Below are positions 31,025-40,727 of a stretch of 64,000 nucleotides of DNA, piece after piece. Numbering within the stretch: position 1 is the stretch's first letter; every line of letters begins with the position of its first letter. The position numbers were made by a program, and so were the translations under genes. This stretch comes from Planctomycetota bacterium (GTDB lineage Bacteria; Planctomycetota; UBA8108; UBA1146; JAJFFE01): positions 30,801 through 94,800 of the forward strand of contig JAJFFE010000053.1 in NCBI GenBank assembly GCA_021776775.1. Reading direction: 5' to 3'. Below the pieces are notes generated by a model. It was not told the origin of the DNA and ran no database searches. It was given only the letters and a program-made list of their open reading frames with translations.

Positions 31025-31903
31025 TCATGAAGACTTTGGCGCCTCCGCGATCAAACGCGCTACGAGTCGTGTCATTTTCGGCTCAGCCTCAGCCGCTGTC
31101 GCGAGAATTTCGTCGACAGAAACTGGTTCGAGCGCGTCCGGGTTACAGATATCGGTAACCACCGAAATCCCCGCCGTCCGAATGCCTTCGTGCACCGCCA
31201 CGATCACCTCCGGGATGGTCGACATTCCGACGACGTCGGCCCCGAGGTTCCGCAGCATACGGTACTCGGCACGCGTCTCCAGGTTCGGTCCCGTGACCGC
31301 GGTGTACACGCCGGGCCGGGCCCGGATACCTTCTTCTTCGGCGATCGCGCGCATCCGGTTCATGAGTTCCGCATCGTACGGTGCGCACATGTCCGGAAAT
31401 CGCGGTCCCCATTCGTCGATGTTGAACCCAGTCAAGGGGTTGGAACTGAGGAGGTCGATGTGGTCATCGATCAACATCAGATCACCTTTTGCCAGATCGG
31501 GGTTCAATCCGCCGCATGCATTGGTGATGACCATGCACTCGCACCCGAGGCGAGCCATGACTCGGACCGGCAGGGTAATGTCCTTGAGGGAGTAGCCCTC
31601 GTAGATGTGAAACCGGCCCTCGAACGCCAGCACCGTGTTGTCACCGAGTCGCCCGATGTTGAGATTTCCGGAATGTCCCGGAGCCGTCGAGACCGGAAAC
31701 TCCGGGATTTTCGCGTACGGGATCGCTTCGACATCTTGGATCTCGTCGACCAGCGCGCCGAGTCCGCTGCCGAGAATGACGCCGAAGCGCGGAGGTCCGA
31801 GGTCGGATCGGCGCTCGAGTGCGTCTCGAATAGCGTCTGAACAGCGCTCGACGCGGGACTGGTACGCCTGGGCGGCTTCGGGGCGATGGGAATCGCTCTC
31901 CAC
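31025..31903 (-). CDS. Purine nucleoside phosphorylase I
   Basis: FGVILGSGLGAL, FEGRFHIYEGYS, ITNACGGLNPDLAKGDLMLIDDHIDL, GPNLETRAEYRMLRNLGADVVGMSTIPEVIVA. Confidence 0.92.
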   Translation of the reverse strand: MESDSHRPEAAQAYQSRVERCSDAIRDALERRSDLGPPRFGVILGSGLGALVDEIQDVEAIPYAKIPEFPVSTAPGHSGNLNIGRLGDNTVLAFEGRFHIYEGYSLKDITLPVRVMARLGCECMVITNACGGLNPDLAKGDLMLIDDHIDLLSSNPLTGFNIDEWGPRFPDMCAPYDAELMNRMRAIAEEEGIRARPGVYTAVTGPNLETRAEYRMLRNLGADVVGMSTIPEVIVAVHEGIRTAGISVVTDICNPDALEPVSVDEILATAAEAEPKMTRLVARLIAEAPKSS

Positions 31904-32019
31904 GGGTAGCTCCTCGGATTTCTTGGCGGCGGATTCTTGCTCGGCCGGTTGCGATGGTTCTTTGGTCGGACGGCGCGGAGTATAGGCGATTCCGTGTCAG
32001 ACTCCGAGCCGTAAGGCGG

Positions 32020-34617
32020 CTACGGATCGAGCAAATCTTCGAGCGCGCCGGCGGCGCGCTTCTTCGGGTCCGAGAGTCTTTTGTCGACGAGCGCCGCTTT
32101 GAACGCAGCGGTCGACGCAGCGGTCGGTTGGTCCAGGACCAGCCCGAGAAGTCCGGCGAAGAGCTTCTCTTCTGGCGACGTCGCCAAGCGAGTGAGCAGG
32201 GCGACGCGACCGGCGTCGCTCAGCTCGCTCCAAAGACTGAAATTCCGATTGCCGCCGATGGGGCTGTAACGGATCTTCTTGCCGTCGAGGCGGAGCTCGC
32301 GAACCTCGACGTCGCCGCTCGCGAGTCCGAGAGTCATGCGATCGACGCCCCGCTCGTCGAGGTTGCGAAGCACTTGGGGCCAGCTATCGAGCAGGTCCGC
32401 TTGTCCTCGAACGAGATCGCGTAGCTTCGTGTTACCGCCGGCAAACCGCAGATCGCGGAGTTCGCCGGATTCGATCGCCGACAGTTCGAGTTTCGCGGCC
32501 CAGGTGCGCCACGCTTTCGTGATGCCGAGAATCGCCTTCCTTTGATCTTGCTCATCTCCACCGGGGCCGTCCTCGTCCTCTTTCAGGGACTCGATCTCGG
32601 CGATTCGCGCCTCGACTTTGCTTCGAGTTTGCGCAAACGCGATGACTCCCAGGAAGCTCTCCAAACTCAGGATTGCGGAGTTGTATTTCTTCGTTGCGAT
32701 CTGCTCCGCGACGATCCCCGTTCGTCGTTCCCACTCGACCGCCTCGTTGCCGCGCAACGCCTGCAGGGCGTCCAGCTGTTGTCGGTGTCCAGACGTACCG
32801 GCGAATCGCTTCACGTCGAACTTGTCGAGTTCTGCTCGGGCTGATTTGAAGTTGCCCGCTCTGGCCGACCCTTCCGCGCGGGGACTCAGTCGATCGAATG
32901 CGCTTAGAGACGCCTCTTCGTGGCTGCGCAGCTGCGTCGCCGCCTTATCCATCGCGGTCGATCGCGAGTCGGACTCGGTCAGGACGCTCTCGTTGTCGAG
33001 GTCGGCGTAGGTCTGGCTGAAGGCCCGGTACCCGGTTGCGAGGCTTTCCATCAGAGTGACGCGATCCGGCCACGGTGACTCGGTTGCGGCAGAGAGTTGG
33101 CTCTCGCCCTGCTCGATGAGTCGAGCGAGTTCGCGCTTCGCCTCGACGAGACGGGCCGTGCGTTTCTGCTCCTTGGCGGTTGTTTCGCTCTGTGCCTTGG
33201 CCTGCTCGACCTGAGACCACTCTTCGTCGTCGAACTGTTCGCGATCGAGAGCGGCGAATTCTGCTTCGAAACCGGAGACGTTCTCAGCCGAGACGAGACT
33301 CCAGAGCCTTTCGATGGTCTTGCTGGCCGTTTCCTTGCGGGTTACTTCTCGCTTCTTGCGTTGGTCGTTCTTGACCTTGAGCACCATCGCACCACCCCCG
33401 ACGCCCACCAGGATCAAGACGGTCGCCACGAGAGCGAGTAGCTTGCCGAGGCCGAACGATTTGGCCGGTGCGACGTCCCCGCTCGACTCGTCCGGGTACT
33501 TGCGCAGCACCGGTTCGAGGAGCTGGATCAACTCGCCTGCGCCACGCACACGCTCGGCTGCGTTCTTCGCCATCATGTGGTGAACGAGGCGCGCGACATC
33601 AGACGGGAGTCCTTCGACTCGGTCGCCAACCGGCTGCGGATCTTCTTTGAGATGCTTCAGGATGACTTCGCGCGGTGTAGATCCGCGAAAAGGCGTCGTA
33701 CCGCTCAAGACCTGATAGAAGGAGCACCCCAGCGAGTAGATGTCGACACGGCCGTCGATATCGAAGCCTCTCGCCTGCTCGGGTGCAATGTAGTGCGGCG
33801 AGCCGCTGACTCCGTCTTTCTGCGACGCTTGTCCCGCCCCTTCGGTGGTACGTGATATTCCGAGGTCGCCGATCTTCACCACGCCACCGGTTCCGATCAT
33901 CAAGTTACCGGGCTTGATGTCTCGGTGGATGATCCCGACTTGTTCTGCGTACTGAAGGCCCTGTGCGGCGTCGTGTACGAGTCGGAGTGCGCGCGCGAGC
34001 GGAATCGGCCCGTGCCGGTTCAAGAGATCCTCGACGCTGCCTTCCGGTATGTACTCCATCGAGAAGAAATAGATATCTTCCTGAACGCCGACGTCATAGA
34101 CCTGAACGATGTTCGGGTGGCTGAGTGCACCTGCGGATCGCGCCTCGCGAATGAAGAGGTTCACGAAGTTCGTGTTCTTCACCAAGTGGGGGGCAAGCAC
34201 TTTGAGCGCGACGACTCGGTCGAGCGAGGTCTGCAGCGCGCGGTAGACCGTTCCCATTCCGCCACGGCCGATGCGATCGAGAATCCGATAGCCGGAGATC
34301 TCACGACCGATCAATGGATGAGGTTCGTCTGTCTGGAACGTGATCAGCGTGCTGCCGACCTGAATCCGATCGTTCGGTGCCAGTGGCTCGACGCCACGGA
34401 CCAAGCTTCCGTTGAGAAACGTGCCGTTGGAACTATCCAGGTCGCGAACGGAGAACTTCGCGTCGCGGTGTTCAATCTGGAAGTGTCGCCGCGACGCCAT
34501 TTCGTCGGACAGCACAACTTGGGCTGCTTTGTCTCGCCCGGCGTAGAACGGCTTATCTTTTTGAATGAGGTACGACTTGCCTCGGTCGGCGCCGTTCTCG
34601 ATATAAAGCTTGGGCAA
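32020..34617 (-). CDS. FHA-domain Ser/Thr protein kinase with TM segment and large C-terminal region
   Basis: N-term FHA-like 'SRRHFQIEHRDAKFSVRDLDSSNGTFLNGSLV'; kinase IGRGGMGTVYRALQ, VALKVL, HRDIKPGNLM, GDLGIS; TM LLALVATVLILVGVGGGAMVL. Confidence 0.92.
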   Translation of the reverse strand: MPKLYIENGADRGKSYLIQKDKPFYAGRDKAAQVVLSDEMASRRHFQIEHRDAKFSVRDLDSSNGTFLNGSLVRGVEPLAPNDRIQVGSTLITFQTDEPHPLIGREISGYRILDRIGRGGMGTVYRALQTSLDRVVALKVLAPHLVKNTNFVNLFIREARSAGALSHPNIVQVYDVGVQEDIYFFSMEYIPEGSVEDLLNRHGPIPLARALRLVHDAAQGLQYAEQVGIIHRDIKPGNLMIGTGGVVKIGDLGISRTTEGAGQASQKDGVSGSPHYIAPEQARGFDIDGRVDIYSLGCSFYQVLSGTTPFRGSTPREVILKHLKEDPQPVGDRVEGLPSDVARLVHHMMAKNAAERVRGAGELIQLLEPVLRKYPDESSGDVAPAKSFGLGKLLALVATVLILVGVGGGAMVLKVKNDQRKKREVTRKETASKTIERLWSLVSAENVSGFEAEFAALDREQFDDEEWSQVEQAKAQSETTAKEQKRTARLVEAKRELARLIEQGESQLSAATESPWPDRVTLMESLATGYRAFSQTYADLDNESVLTESDSRSTAMDKAATQLRSHEEASLSAFDRLSPRAEGSARAGNFKSARAELDKFDVKRFAGTSGHRQQLDALQALRGNEAVEWERRTGIVAEQIATKKYNSAILSLESFLGVIAFAQTRSKVEARIAEIESLKEDEDGPGGDEQDQRKAILGITKAWRTWAAKLELSAIESGELRDLRFAGGNTKLRDLVRGQADLLDSWPQVLRNLDERGVDRMTLGLASGDVEVRELRLDGKKIRYSPIGGNRNFSLWSELSDAGRVALLTRLATSPEEKLFAGLLGLVLDQPTAASTAAFKAALVDKRLSDPKKRAAGALEDLLDP

Positions 34618-34658
34618 AGTCGATCTCTCCGGTGGAGACGCGAGGCGCTCCAGGTTTT

Positions 34659-34722
34659 GAGTTTCGGGCGATCTCAGTTTTCGGCGTTATCAGTTTCGGG
34701 CGTTCTCAGTTTCCGGCGTTCT
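34659..34722. repeat. Four tandem 16-bp units upstream of the FHA-kinase gene
   Basis: GAGTTTCGGGCGATCT / CAGTTTTCGGCGTTAT / CAGTTTCGGGCGTTCT / CAGTTTCCGGCGTTCT, exact 16-nt register. Confidence 0.93.
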
Positions 34723-34761
34723 TCGTCTCGATCGTGACCTCGGCGGCGGTGAGAGGTTCGG

Positions 34762-35463
34762 CTAGCCGGACCGCTCGTACAAGATCCGTCCGAGTCGGAT
34801 CAGCGTCGCTCCTTCTTCGGCGGCAATTCTATAGTCGTTCGACATCCCCATCGACAGCTCCGTGAATCGAGCCCTCATCTCGGCCGGCAGCGCCGCGCTG
34901 AGGTTGTCTCGCAATTCCCGGAGTGCTCCGAAAACCTGGCGGCACTCCGCCGGGGCGACGTGCGGTGCCATGGTCATCAACCCGCACAGCCGCAGGAGGG
35001 GGTATCGCGTCGACCAGTCGGGGACGCACTGCTCAGCGGCATCGACCGTCAAGCCGCCTTTTGACACCTCCCCAGCCACGTTGACCTGGACCAAGCAGTC
35101 GAGCGGGGCGCTGTCTTGTGATTCGAGCCACCGGTTCATCGCGGCGGCAAGAGGCTCGTTGTCCAGCGAGTGGAGAAGGCTGATACGAGGGAGCACCTTC
35201 GGAATCTTGTTTCGCTGCAAGTGCCCGATGAAATGCCAGTTTTCCCTAACTGGCTCGTCACCGGACTTTCGTATGAGGTCGTCGGACCTATTCTCACCCA
35301 GCGGACCGTAGCCGGCAGCGCGCAGACGAGCGCAATCCGAGGGCTCGAGGTATTTCGTCACGGCGACGATTTTGGCCGAACTGCCAGCCGAGGAGAGTTC
35401 GTCGCGCAATCGCCGGTAGTTCTCTTCGAACACGTCGAGGTCGAGGGGCAGACGGGTTGCCAA
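34762..35463 (-). CDS. yggS: YggS-family pyridoxal phosphate homeostasis protein
   Basis: IVAVTKYLEPSD, GENRSDDLIRKSG, WHFIGHLQRNKIPKVLP, CLVQVNVAGEVSKGG, LSMGMSNDYRIAAEEGATLIRLGRILYERS. Confidence 0.9.
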   Translation of the reverse strand: MATRLPLDLDVFEENYRRLRDELSSAGSSAKIVAVTKYLEPSDCARLRAAGYGPLGENRSDDLIRKSGDEPVRENWHFIGHLQRNKIPKVLPRISLLHSLDNEPLAAAMNRWLESQDSAPLDCLVQVNVAGEVSKGGLTVDAAEQCVPDWSTRYPLLRLCGLMTMAPHVAPAECRQVFGALRELRDNLSAALPAEMRARFTELSMGMSNDYRIAAEEGATLIRLGRILYERSG

Positions 35464-35465
35464 CG

Positions 35466-38400
35466 TCAGTTCCGCTCGACGCGAATACGATCGGGGCCGA
35501 CGAGATCCTTGAGATCTTCGAGCATGGTATTCGACGGGCGGACGGACAGCTCGGAGTTCGTTCGCACCACCCAGCGCGCGCCGCTGGCGTTGGAGAAGAT
35601 CAGAGACACCGGGACTTCGCCCCGGTTGCGTCGAAGGATCTCCTTGAACTTGAACAGCTCGTTCTCATCCGTGTCTTCGGCAGAGAAAGTCACCCCGAGT
35701 CGCTTGCCGAGCCGCTCGAACGCTTGGTCGAGCGGTAGAACTTTGTCGGCTCGGACTTGCACGCTCTCTTCACGCTCTTCGGTCGTCCCATGAATGAGGA
35801 GGATGGCGTCTTCGACCATCTGCTCGCGCTCCTCGGCAAACGTCTTCGGGAACACGACGACTTCCGTGGATCCGGTCGAGTCTTCGACGTCGAGGAACGC
35901 CATGATGTCGCCGCGTTTTGTTTGACGCGTGCGTACCTTCGAAATCATGACGCCGAGAATGACCGAGTTCTGGTCGCCCGCAGAGTTGATTCGATCGATC
36001 GTATGGGTTCGCCAGTGCGCCAAGTCGGACTCGAACTTGTCGAGCGGGTGTCCGCTCATGTAGAAGCCGAGGGACGATTTTTCGTCGGCAAGTCGTTCGA
36101 GCTCGGAAGCGTCCGGAACCTCAGGGTAGGAGTCATCGATCGTGGCGGCGCCGGACGAATCCCCGAATAGGTTCAGTTGGCCGGCGCGCTTCTCCGCTTG
36201 AATGCGGTTGCCTTGCTCCATGGCGTCTTTCACGACTGCCAGCATTCGGGTTCTTGTCGGACCCAAGCCGTCGAAGGCGCCGCAGCGGATGAGCTGTTCC
36301 ATCGTCGACTTGTTGACCGCTTTGAGATCGACGCGACCAGCGACGTCGAAAATGGAACCGTACGGCGTCTTTTTGCGCTCGCGAAGTAGCTCCTCTGCGG
36401 CCTTGCCGCCGACGCCCTTGACTGCGACCAAGCCGTAGTGAATCTCGTTCTGACGAACGGTGAAGTTGTACCCCGACTCGTTGATCGATGGCGAATGCAC
36501 CGGAATGCCCAAGCGCTTCGATTCTGCGAGGTACTCGACCATCTTTTCGACGTTGGCGATCTCGCAACTCAGGACCCCGGCCAAGAACGCCGCGGGGTAG
36601 TTCGCTTTGAGGTACGCCGTGCGGTAGGAAATGACCGCGTACGCTGTCGAGTGAGACTTGTTGAATCCGTACTTTGCGAAGTGTTCGATCTGTTCGAAAA
36701 TCTGCGCCGCCGGTTTTCGATCGATTCCGTTCGCTTCCGCGCCGCTCAGGAATTTCTCTTTGAACTCCGAAATGATCTCGGGCTTCTTCTTTCCCATCGC
36801 TTTGCGGAGTGAGTCTGCCTCGTTCATGCTGAACGACGCCATGTCGTGCGCAATGCGCATGACTTGTTCTTGGTACAAGATGACTCCGAATGAGTCGCCC
36901 AAGATCGGTTCGAGAGCCTCGTGCGGATAGGTGATCTCTTCGCGACCGTGCTTTCGTTCGCAGAAGACCTTATCCATGCCGCTACCGAGTGGACCCGGAC
37001 GGTAGAGCGCCAAAACTGCGATGAGGTCGTCGAAGCGGTCGGGACGCATGCGGCGAAGCAGTTCGCGCATTCCGCTGGATTCCAGCTGGAATATTCCGGT
37101 GGTGTCGCCCGCGGTCAGAAGCTCGTACGTCTTGACGTCATCGAGAGACAGCGTTTCGAGATCGAGGTCCTCTCCCGTCTCTTCTTTGATGATCGCAACG
37201 GCGCGGTCGAGGATCGTCAGCGTCTTGAGTCCGAGGAAGTCGAGCTTGAGAATGCCGAGTGACTCGAGGACCTCCATGGGGAATTGCGTCGTGATGTCAT
37301 CGCCGTTGCGATACAGCGGAACCACGTCGGTCAGTGGCTGATCGCACACGACGACGCCGGCGGCGTGTGTCGAGCAGTGGCGGTTCAGTCCCTCGAGGCG
37401 AAGAGCGGCGTCGAACAGTTCTTGGTATCGAGGATCTCCGGTGAGCGCTTCGAGTTCCGGCTCTGTGTCGATGGCCTCTTGCAGCTTGATCCCTAGAGTG
37501 TCCGGGATCTTCTTGGCAATCGCTTCGACCTCTTTGAGAGGAATGGCCAGTGCTCGTCCCACGTCCTTGATCACCGCTTTGGCGGCCATCGTTCCGAACG
37601 TAATGATCTGGCAGACGCGATCTTCTCCGTACTTCGTACGCACGTAGTCGATGACCTTCTCGCGGCCATCGACACAGAAGTCAATATCGATATCCGGCAT
37701 CGATACGCGGTCGGAGTTGAGGAATCGTTCGAAGATAAGATCGTACTTGATGGGGTCAACGGTCGTGATGCCGAGGCAGTACGACACCATGCTGCCGACC
37801 GCGGAACCGCGACCCGGACCGACTGGAACACCGATCTCTCGCGAGTAGTTGATGAAGTCCCAGGTGATCAGGAAGTACGAAATGAAACCCATCTTGTCGA
37901 TGACGCCGATTTCGTACTCGAGTCGTTCGCGGTGAGTGGGAGTGGGTTCGGGGTAGTTTCGTTCGAATCCATCTTCCACGAGTTTGCGAAACAGCTGCTT
38001 GTTGTCTTCTTCGATCTTCTCGGGCGATCGCTCGTCGGCCTCTTGATCTTCGACCGTGCCCAGGCGGTAGATAGGCAGGTGCGACGACTCTTCGTCGAGT
38101 TCGAAGTTGCACATCGACGCGATCTCTTCGCTGTTGGCGAGAGACTCCGGGAAATCGCCGAGCGTGTTGTACATCTCGTCTGCGGTGCGGAAGTGAAAGC
38201 AGTCGTTGTCGAATCGCAGCCGCTCGTCGTCATCGATCGTGCTGCCGGTGCTGATGCAGATATGGACTTCCTGCGCGTGGGAATCCGACTGCTTCAAGTA
38301 GTGAACGTCGTTGGTGCCGAGCAGCGGGATTCCGAGTTCCTTCGCCAACCCCGGGACTTGGTCGAGCACGCGACGCTGCTCCGGCATTCCGTGATCTTGG

Positions 38401-38930
38401 ATTTCCAGGAAGAAACTGTCCTTCTCGAAGATGTCGCGATACCGGGTGGCTGCTTCGCGAGCGGCGTCGAGATCCCCGTGGATGAGAGGCCGGTTGACCT
38501 CCCCGGCGAGACAGGCCGAGGTCCCGATCAGCCCTTCGGAGTGGGCGGCGAGGATTTCATGGTCGATTCGCGGCTTGTAGTAAAACCCGTCGATGTACGC
38601 CTGGCTCGAGAGTTTGAGCAGGTTGTGGTAACCCACCTGGTTCTTCGCCAGCAAGATCACGTGGTAGTAGTTGCTTCCCTGGTCGTCTCGTCGTTTGTCG
38701 AGGCGGCTGATCGACGAGATATACGCCTCGATCCCGATGATCGGCTTGATATCCTGCTTGCGACACTCGCGGTAGAACTCCACCGCGCCAAACATGTTGC
38801 CGTGGTCGGTGAGTGCCAGCGCCTTCATGCCCGTGTCTTTGGCGGCGCGAACGAGCGCGGGCACCTTCGCCACTCCGTCGAGAAGGCTATAATGACTGTG
38901 AACGTGGAGGTGGCAGAAGGGACGGGTCAC
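35466..38930 (-). CDS. dnaE: DNA polymerase III subunit alpha
   Basis: FCHLHVHSHYSLLDGVAKV PHP; VGPGRGSAVGSMVSYCLGIT, MPDIDIDFCVDGREKVIDYV, FNKSHSTAYAVISYRTAYLKANYPAAFLA. Confidence 0.97.
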   Translation of the reverse strand: MTRPFCHLHVHSHYSLLDGVAKVPALVRAAKDTGMKALALTDHGNMFGAVEFYRECRKQDIKPIIGIEAYISSISRLDKRRDDQGSNYYHVILLAKNQVGYHNLLKLSSQAYIDGFYYKPRIDHEILAAHSEGLIGTSACLAGEVNRPLIHGDLDAAREAATRYRDIFEKDSFFLEIQDHGMPEQRRVLDQVPGLAKELGIPLLGTNDVHYLKQSDSHAQEVHICISTGSTIDDDERLRFDNDCFHFRTADEMYNTLGDFPESLANSEEIASMCNFELDEESSHLPIYRLGTVEDQEADERSPEKIEEDNKQLFRKLVEDGFERNYPEPTPTHRERLEYEIGVIDKMGFISYFLITWDFINYSREIGVPVGPGRGSAVGSMVSYCLGITTVDPIKYDLIFERFLNSDRVSMPDIDIDFCVDGREKVIDYVRTKYGEDRVCQIITFGTMAAKAVIKDVGRALAIPLKEVEAIAKKIPDTLGIKLQEAIDTEPELEALTGDPRYQELFDAALRLEGLNRHCSTHAAGVVVCDQPLTDVVPLYRNGDDITTQFPMEVLESLGILKLDFLGLKTLTILDRAVAIIKEETGEDLDLETLSLDDVKTYELLTAGDTTGIFQLESSGMRELLRRMRPDRFDDLIAVLALYRPGPLGSGMDKVFCERKHGREEITYPHEALEPILGDSFGVILYQEQVMRIAHDMASFSMNEADSLRKAMGKKKPEIISEFKEKFLSGAEANGIDRKPAAQIFEQIEHFAKYGFNKSHSTAYAVISYRTAYLKANYPAAFLAGVLSCEIANVEKMVEYLAESKRLGIPVHSPSINESGYNFTVRQNEIHYGLVAVKGVGGKAAEELLRERKKTPYGSIFDVAGRVDLKAVNKSTMEQLIRCGAFDGLGPTRTRMLAVVKDAMEQGNRIQAEKRAGQLNLFGDSSGAATIDDSYPEVPDASELERLADEKSSLGFYMSGHPLDKFESDLAHWRTHTIDRINSAGDQNSVILGVMISKVRTRQTKRGDIMAFLDVEDSTGSTEVVVFPKTFAEEREQMVEDAILLIHGTTEEREESVQVRADKVLPLDQAFERLGKRLGVTFSAEDTDENELFKFKEILRRNRGEVPVSLIFSNASGARWVVRTNSELSVRPSNTMLEDLKDLVGPDRIRVERN

Positions 38931-39153
38931 CGAAACTCCGTTCGAGATCGAGGTCGCGAGGCGTCGTCGTTCTTCGGCCGTGGGGTGCGCAGAACGTCAT
39001 GCAGTCGCGGGAGGAAGCAGGCGATTAGGTTATAGATTCGAGCGTGCCCCGGAACAAGCCAACCCGTCGTCGGATGAGCTCGTCTGTTGCCGAAGATCGA
39101 ATGTCCGGCGGCTCGACCTTGACGGTGCGCCCTTATCGGAGGATCCTGGGACC

Positions 39154-39369
39154 ATGGCAACGCCGAATTCGCCTTCCGAGGGGTCTTCTCAATCACGCGA
39201 GCGCATTTGGGTGAGCGTTATGTTCGATTGCTGTCGAACGTACCAGCGAGTGTATTTCCCGAAGGGGAAGACACGCGCTTCCGGCTCTTGCCCACGCTGC
39301 CTGCGTCGGATCAACTTCCAACTCTCTGAGGAGGGAAACCTTGGTCGCTTCTTTATCGCCGAAGAATGA
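39154..39369 (+). CDS. Small hypothetical protein with zinc-ribbon-like CPRC
   Basis: ATG MATPNSPSEGSSQSRERIWVSVMFDCCRTYQRVYFPKGKTRASGSCPRCLRRINF. Confidence 0.5.
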   Translation: MATPNSPSEGSSQSRERIWVSVMFDCCRTYQRVYFPKGKTRASGSCPRCLRRINFQLSEEGNLGRFFIAEE

Positions 39370-40369
39370 GCGCCCCGCTGAAGATAGTGCGTCCGAGAGC
39401 GATCTCGAGAATCGCCTCGCCGGCGACGCAGCGCACCTGGATCCTTCAGGCGCGGAAGCTCAGCCGGCGGACGATGCGAGCTCGGTTGCCGACGAGTCCG
39501 TCGCTGAGCGAGTTGCGGCGGCTCTGAACAAGGCCGCTGCCGCACAGCCGGAGCCAACGGACGCAGAGCCAACGGACGCAGAGCCGGACGTTGCTGACGA
39601 CGAGCCGGAGTCCACTGCCGTGGCGTCGTCGACGGAAGATCCCGATTCGGCCCCTGATTGCGACGAGGGTCCGTCGCTGAACGATCGAATTGCGTCGCTT
39701 GCGACCTCCGACGGGCTCGTTCACGAAGACGACTCGACCGAGAGCAAAGACTATCGAGGAACTATTTTCGCGAAGCTCTTCGAAGCGGAAACATCGGTGG
39801 CGAGTCCGACACGTTGGTCCGTGGGCTCCTCGAGGAAGACCTGTGTCGGTTGTAGCGAGCCGTTACCCGACGATCGCTCCTTTCACACGGCGTTGTGCGT
39901 TCCAGAGAATCTAGCCGAGACGCAGATCGCCGACGCGTCGGCCGTCTTCGAGCGCCGCGACTACTGCTTGGCCTGTTTCGAGGCTTCGCCTCCGGCCCAC
40001 GCATTCGCGTCCTGGACCACCGTGCTTCCTCCGGCCGCCGAGGCTCCGAAGAAGATCGTCAACCTCACATCGCTTCGCGTCTACTTCGACCAGCTTGGTT
40101 CGATCGTCGCCCGTGCGCGTGACGACGAGCAGGGCGCCGAGATGAACGGGATCGACCTCAGCCCGGCCGAGTTGGCGGACTTGGAACGTCTACGGTATCT
40201 GATCGCCCTGTTCCTCGTCCGCAAGCGAGCCCTTCGCTGGGTGGACCACCATGGCTCGACGCTCCGCCTCGAGTGCAAGGCGACCGAGTCCATCTTGGAC
40301 ATCGCGGTTCCGGCGCCGGGCGCGACGATGGACGAAGCGACCCGAGCGTTCGAACAACTGTTCGGGTAG
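39341..40369 (+). CDS. Hypothetical protein with acidic Ala/Glu/Asp-rich N-terminus and C-type zinc motifs
   Basis: TTG start preceded by GAGGAGGG SD; CVGCSEPL and DYCLACFE; internal 15-bp tandem repeat (EPTDAEPTDAEP). Confidence 0.55.
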   Translation: MVASLSPKNERPAEDSASESDLENRLAGDAAHLDPSGAEAQPADDASSVADESVAERVAAALNKAAAAQPEPTDAEPTDAEPDVADDEPESTAVASSTEDPDSAPDCDEGPSLNDRIASLATSDGLVHEDDSTESKDYRGTIFAKLFEAETSVASPTRWSVGSSRKTCVGCSEPLPDDRSFHTALCVPENLAETQIADASAVFERRDYCLACFEASPPAHAFASWTTVLPPAAEAPKKIVNLTSLRVYFDQLGSIVARARDDEQGAEMNGIDLSPAELADLERLRYLIALFLVRKRALRWVDHHGSTLRLECKATESILDIAVPAPGATMDEATRAFEQLFG

Positions 40370-40373
40370 TGCT

Positions 40374-40417
40374 CCCCACATCCCACCACGTTTCTGATCG
40401 ATCCCCACCATTCCCCA
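40374..40417 (-). promoter_or_regulatory. Candidate MraZ-type operator array (minus-strand TGGKG units)
   Basis: Minus-strand TGGGG-N5-TGGGG (40417..40403) and TGGTG-N5-TGGGG (40388..40374). Confidence 0.5.
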
Positions 40418-40630
40418 CCTGGCCGTCGACCGCTACCGCGGCGGGTGACTCGTCGTAGCTGTTTTTACCTAAACGGTTTACGAGGATATTGTGGGGGCTG
40501 CATGGGAAGGCGACGCGGCGTAAGCGTGAGATCAAAGTCTCGCGATCCTCGTGCGTTTGCCCCGCCCACCAGATTTTCCTCGAGGAATTTCTCCGGCCGT
40601 AAACACAAGATATGGTGGTTTTGAGTCGTC

Positions 40631-40652
40631 GACCACCACGTGGGTGGTGGTC
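40631..40652. repeat. Perfect 9-bp inverted repeat, 4-nt loop
   Basis: GACCACCAC-GTGG-GTGGTGGTC. Confidence 0.85.
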
Positions 40653-40727
40653 CTGGTCTTCCGAGGAACCTTCGCGTGCGCCGGACGACAATCCCGAAGA
40701 TTGACGACCCGAACCCCCAGGGTATGG

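Noticed and set aside
37932-39035. 367-aa plus-strand ORF
   Set aside because: Antisense to the dnaE N-terminal region
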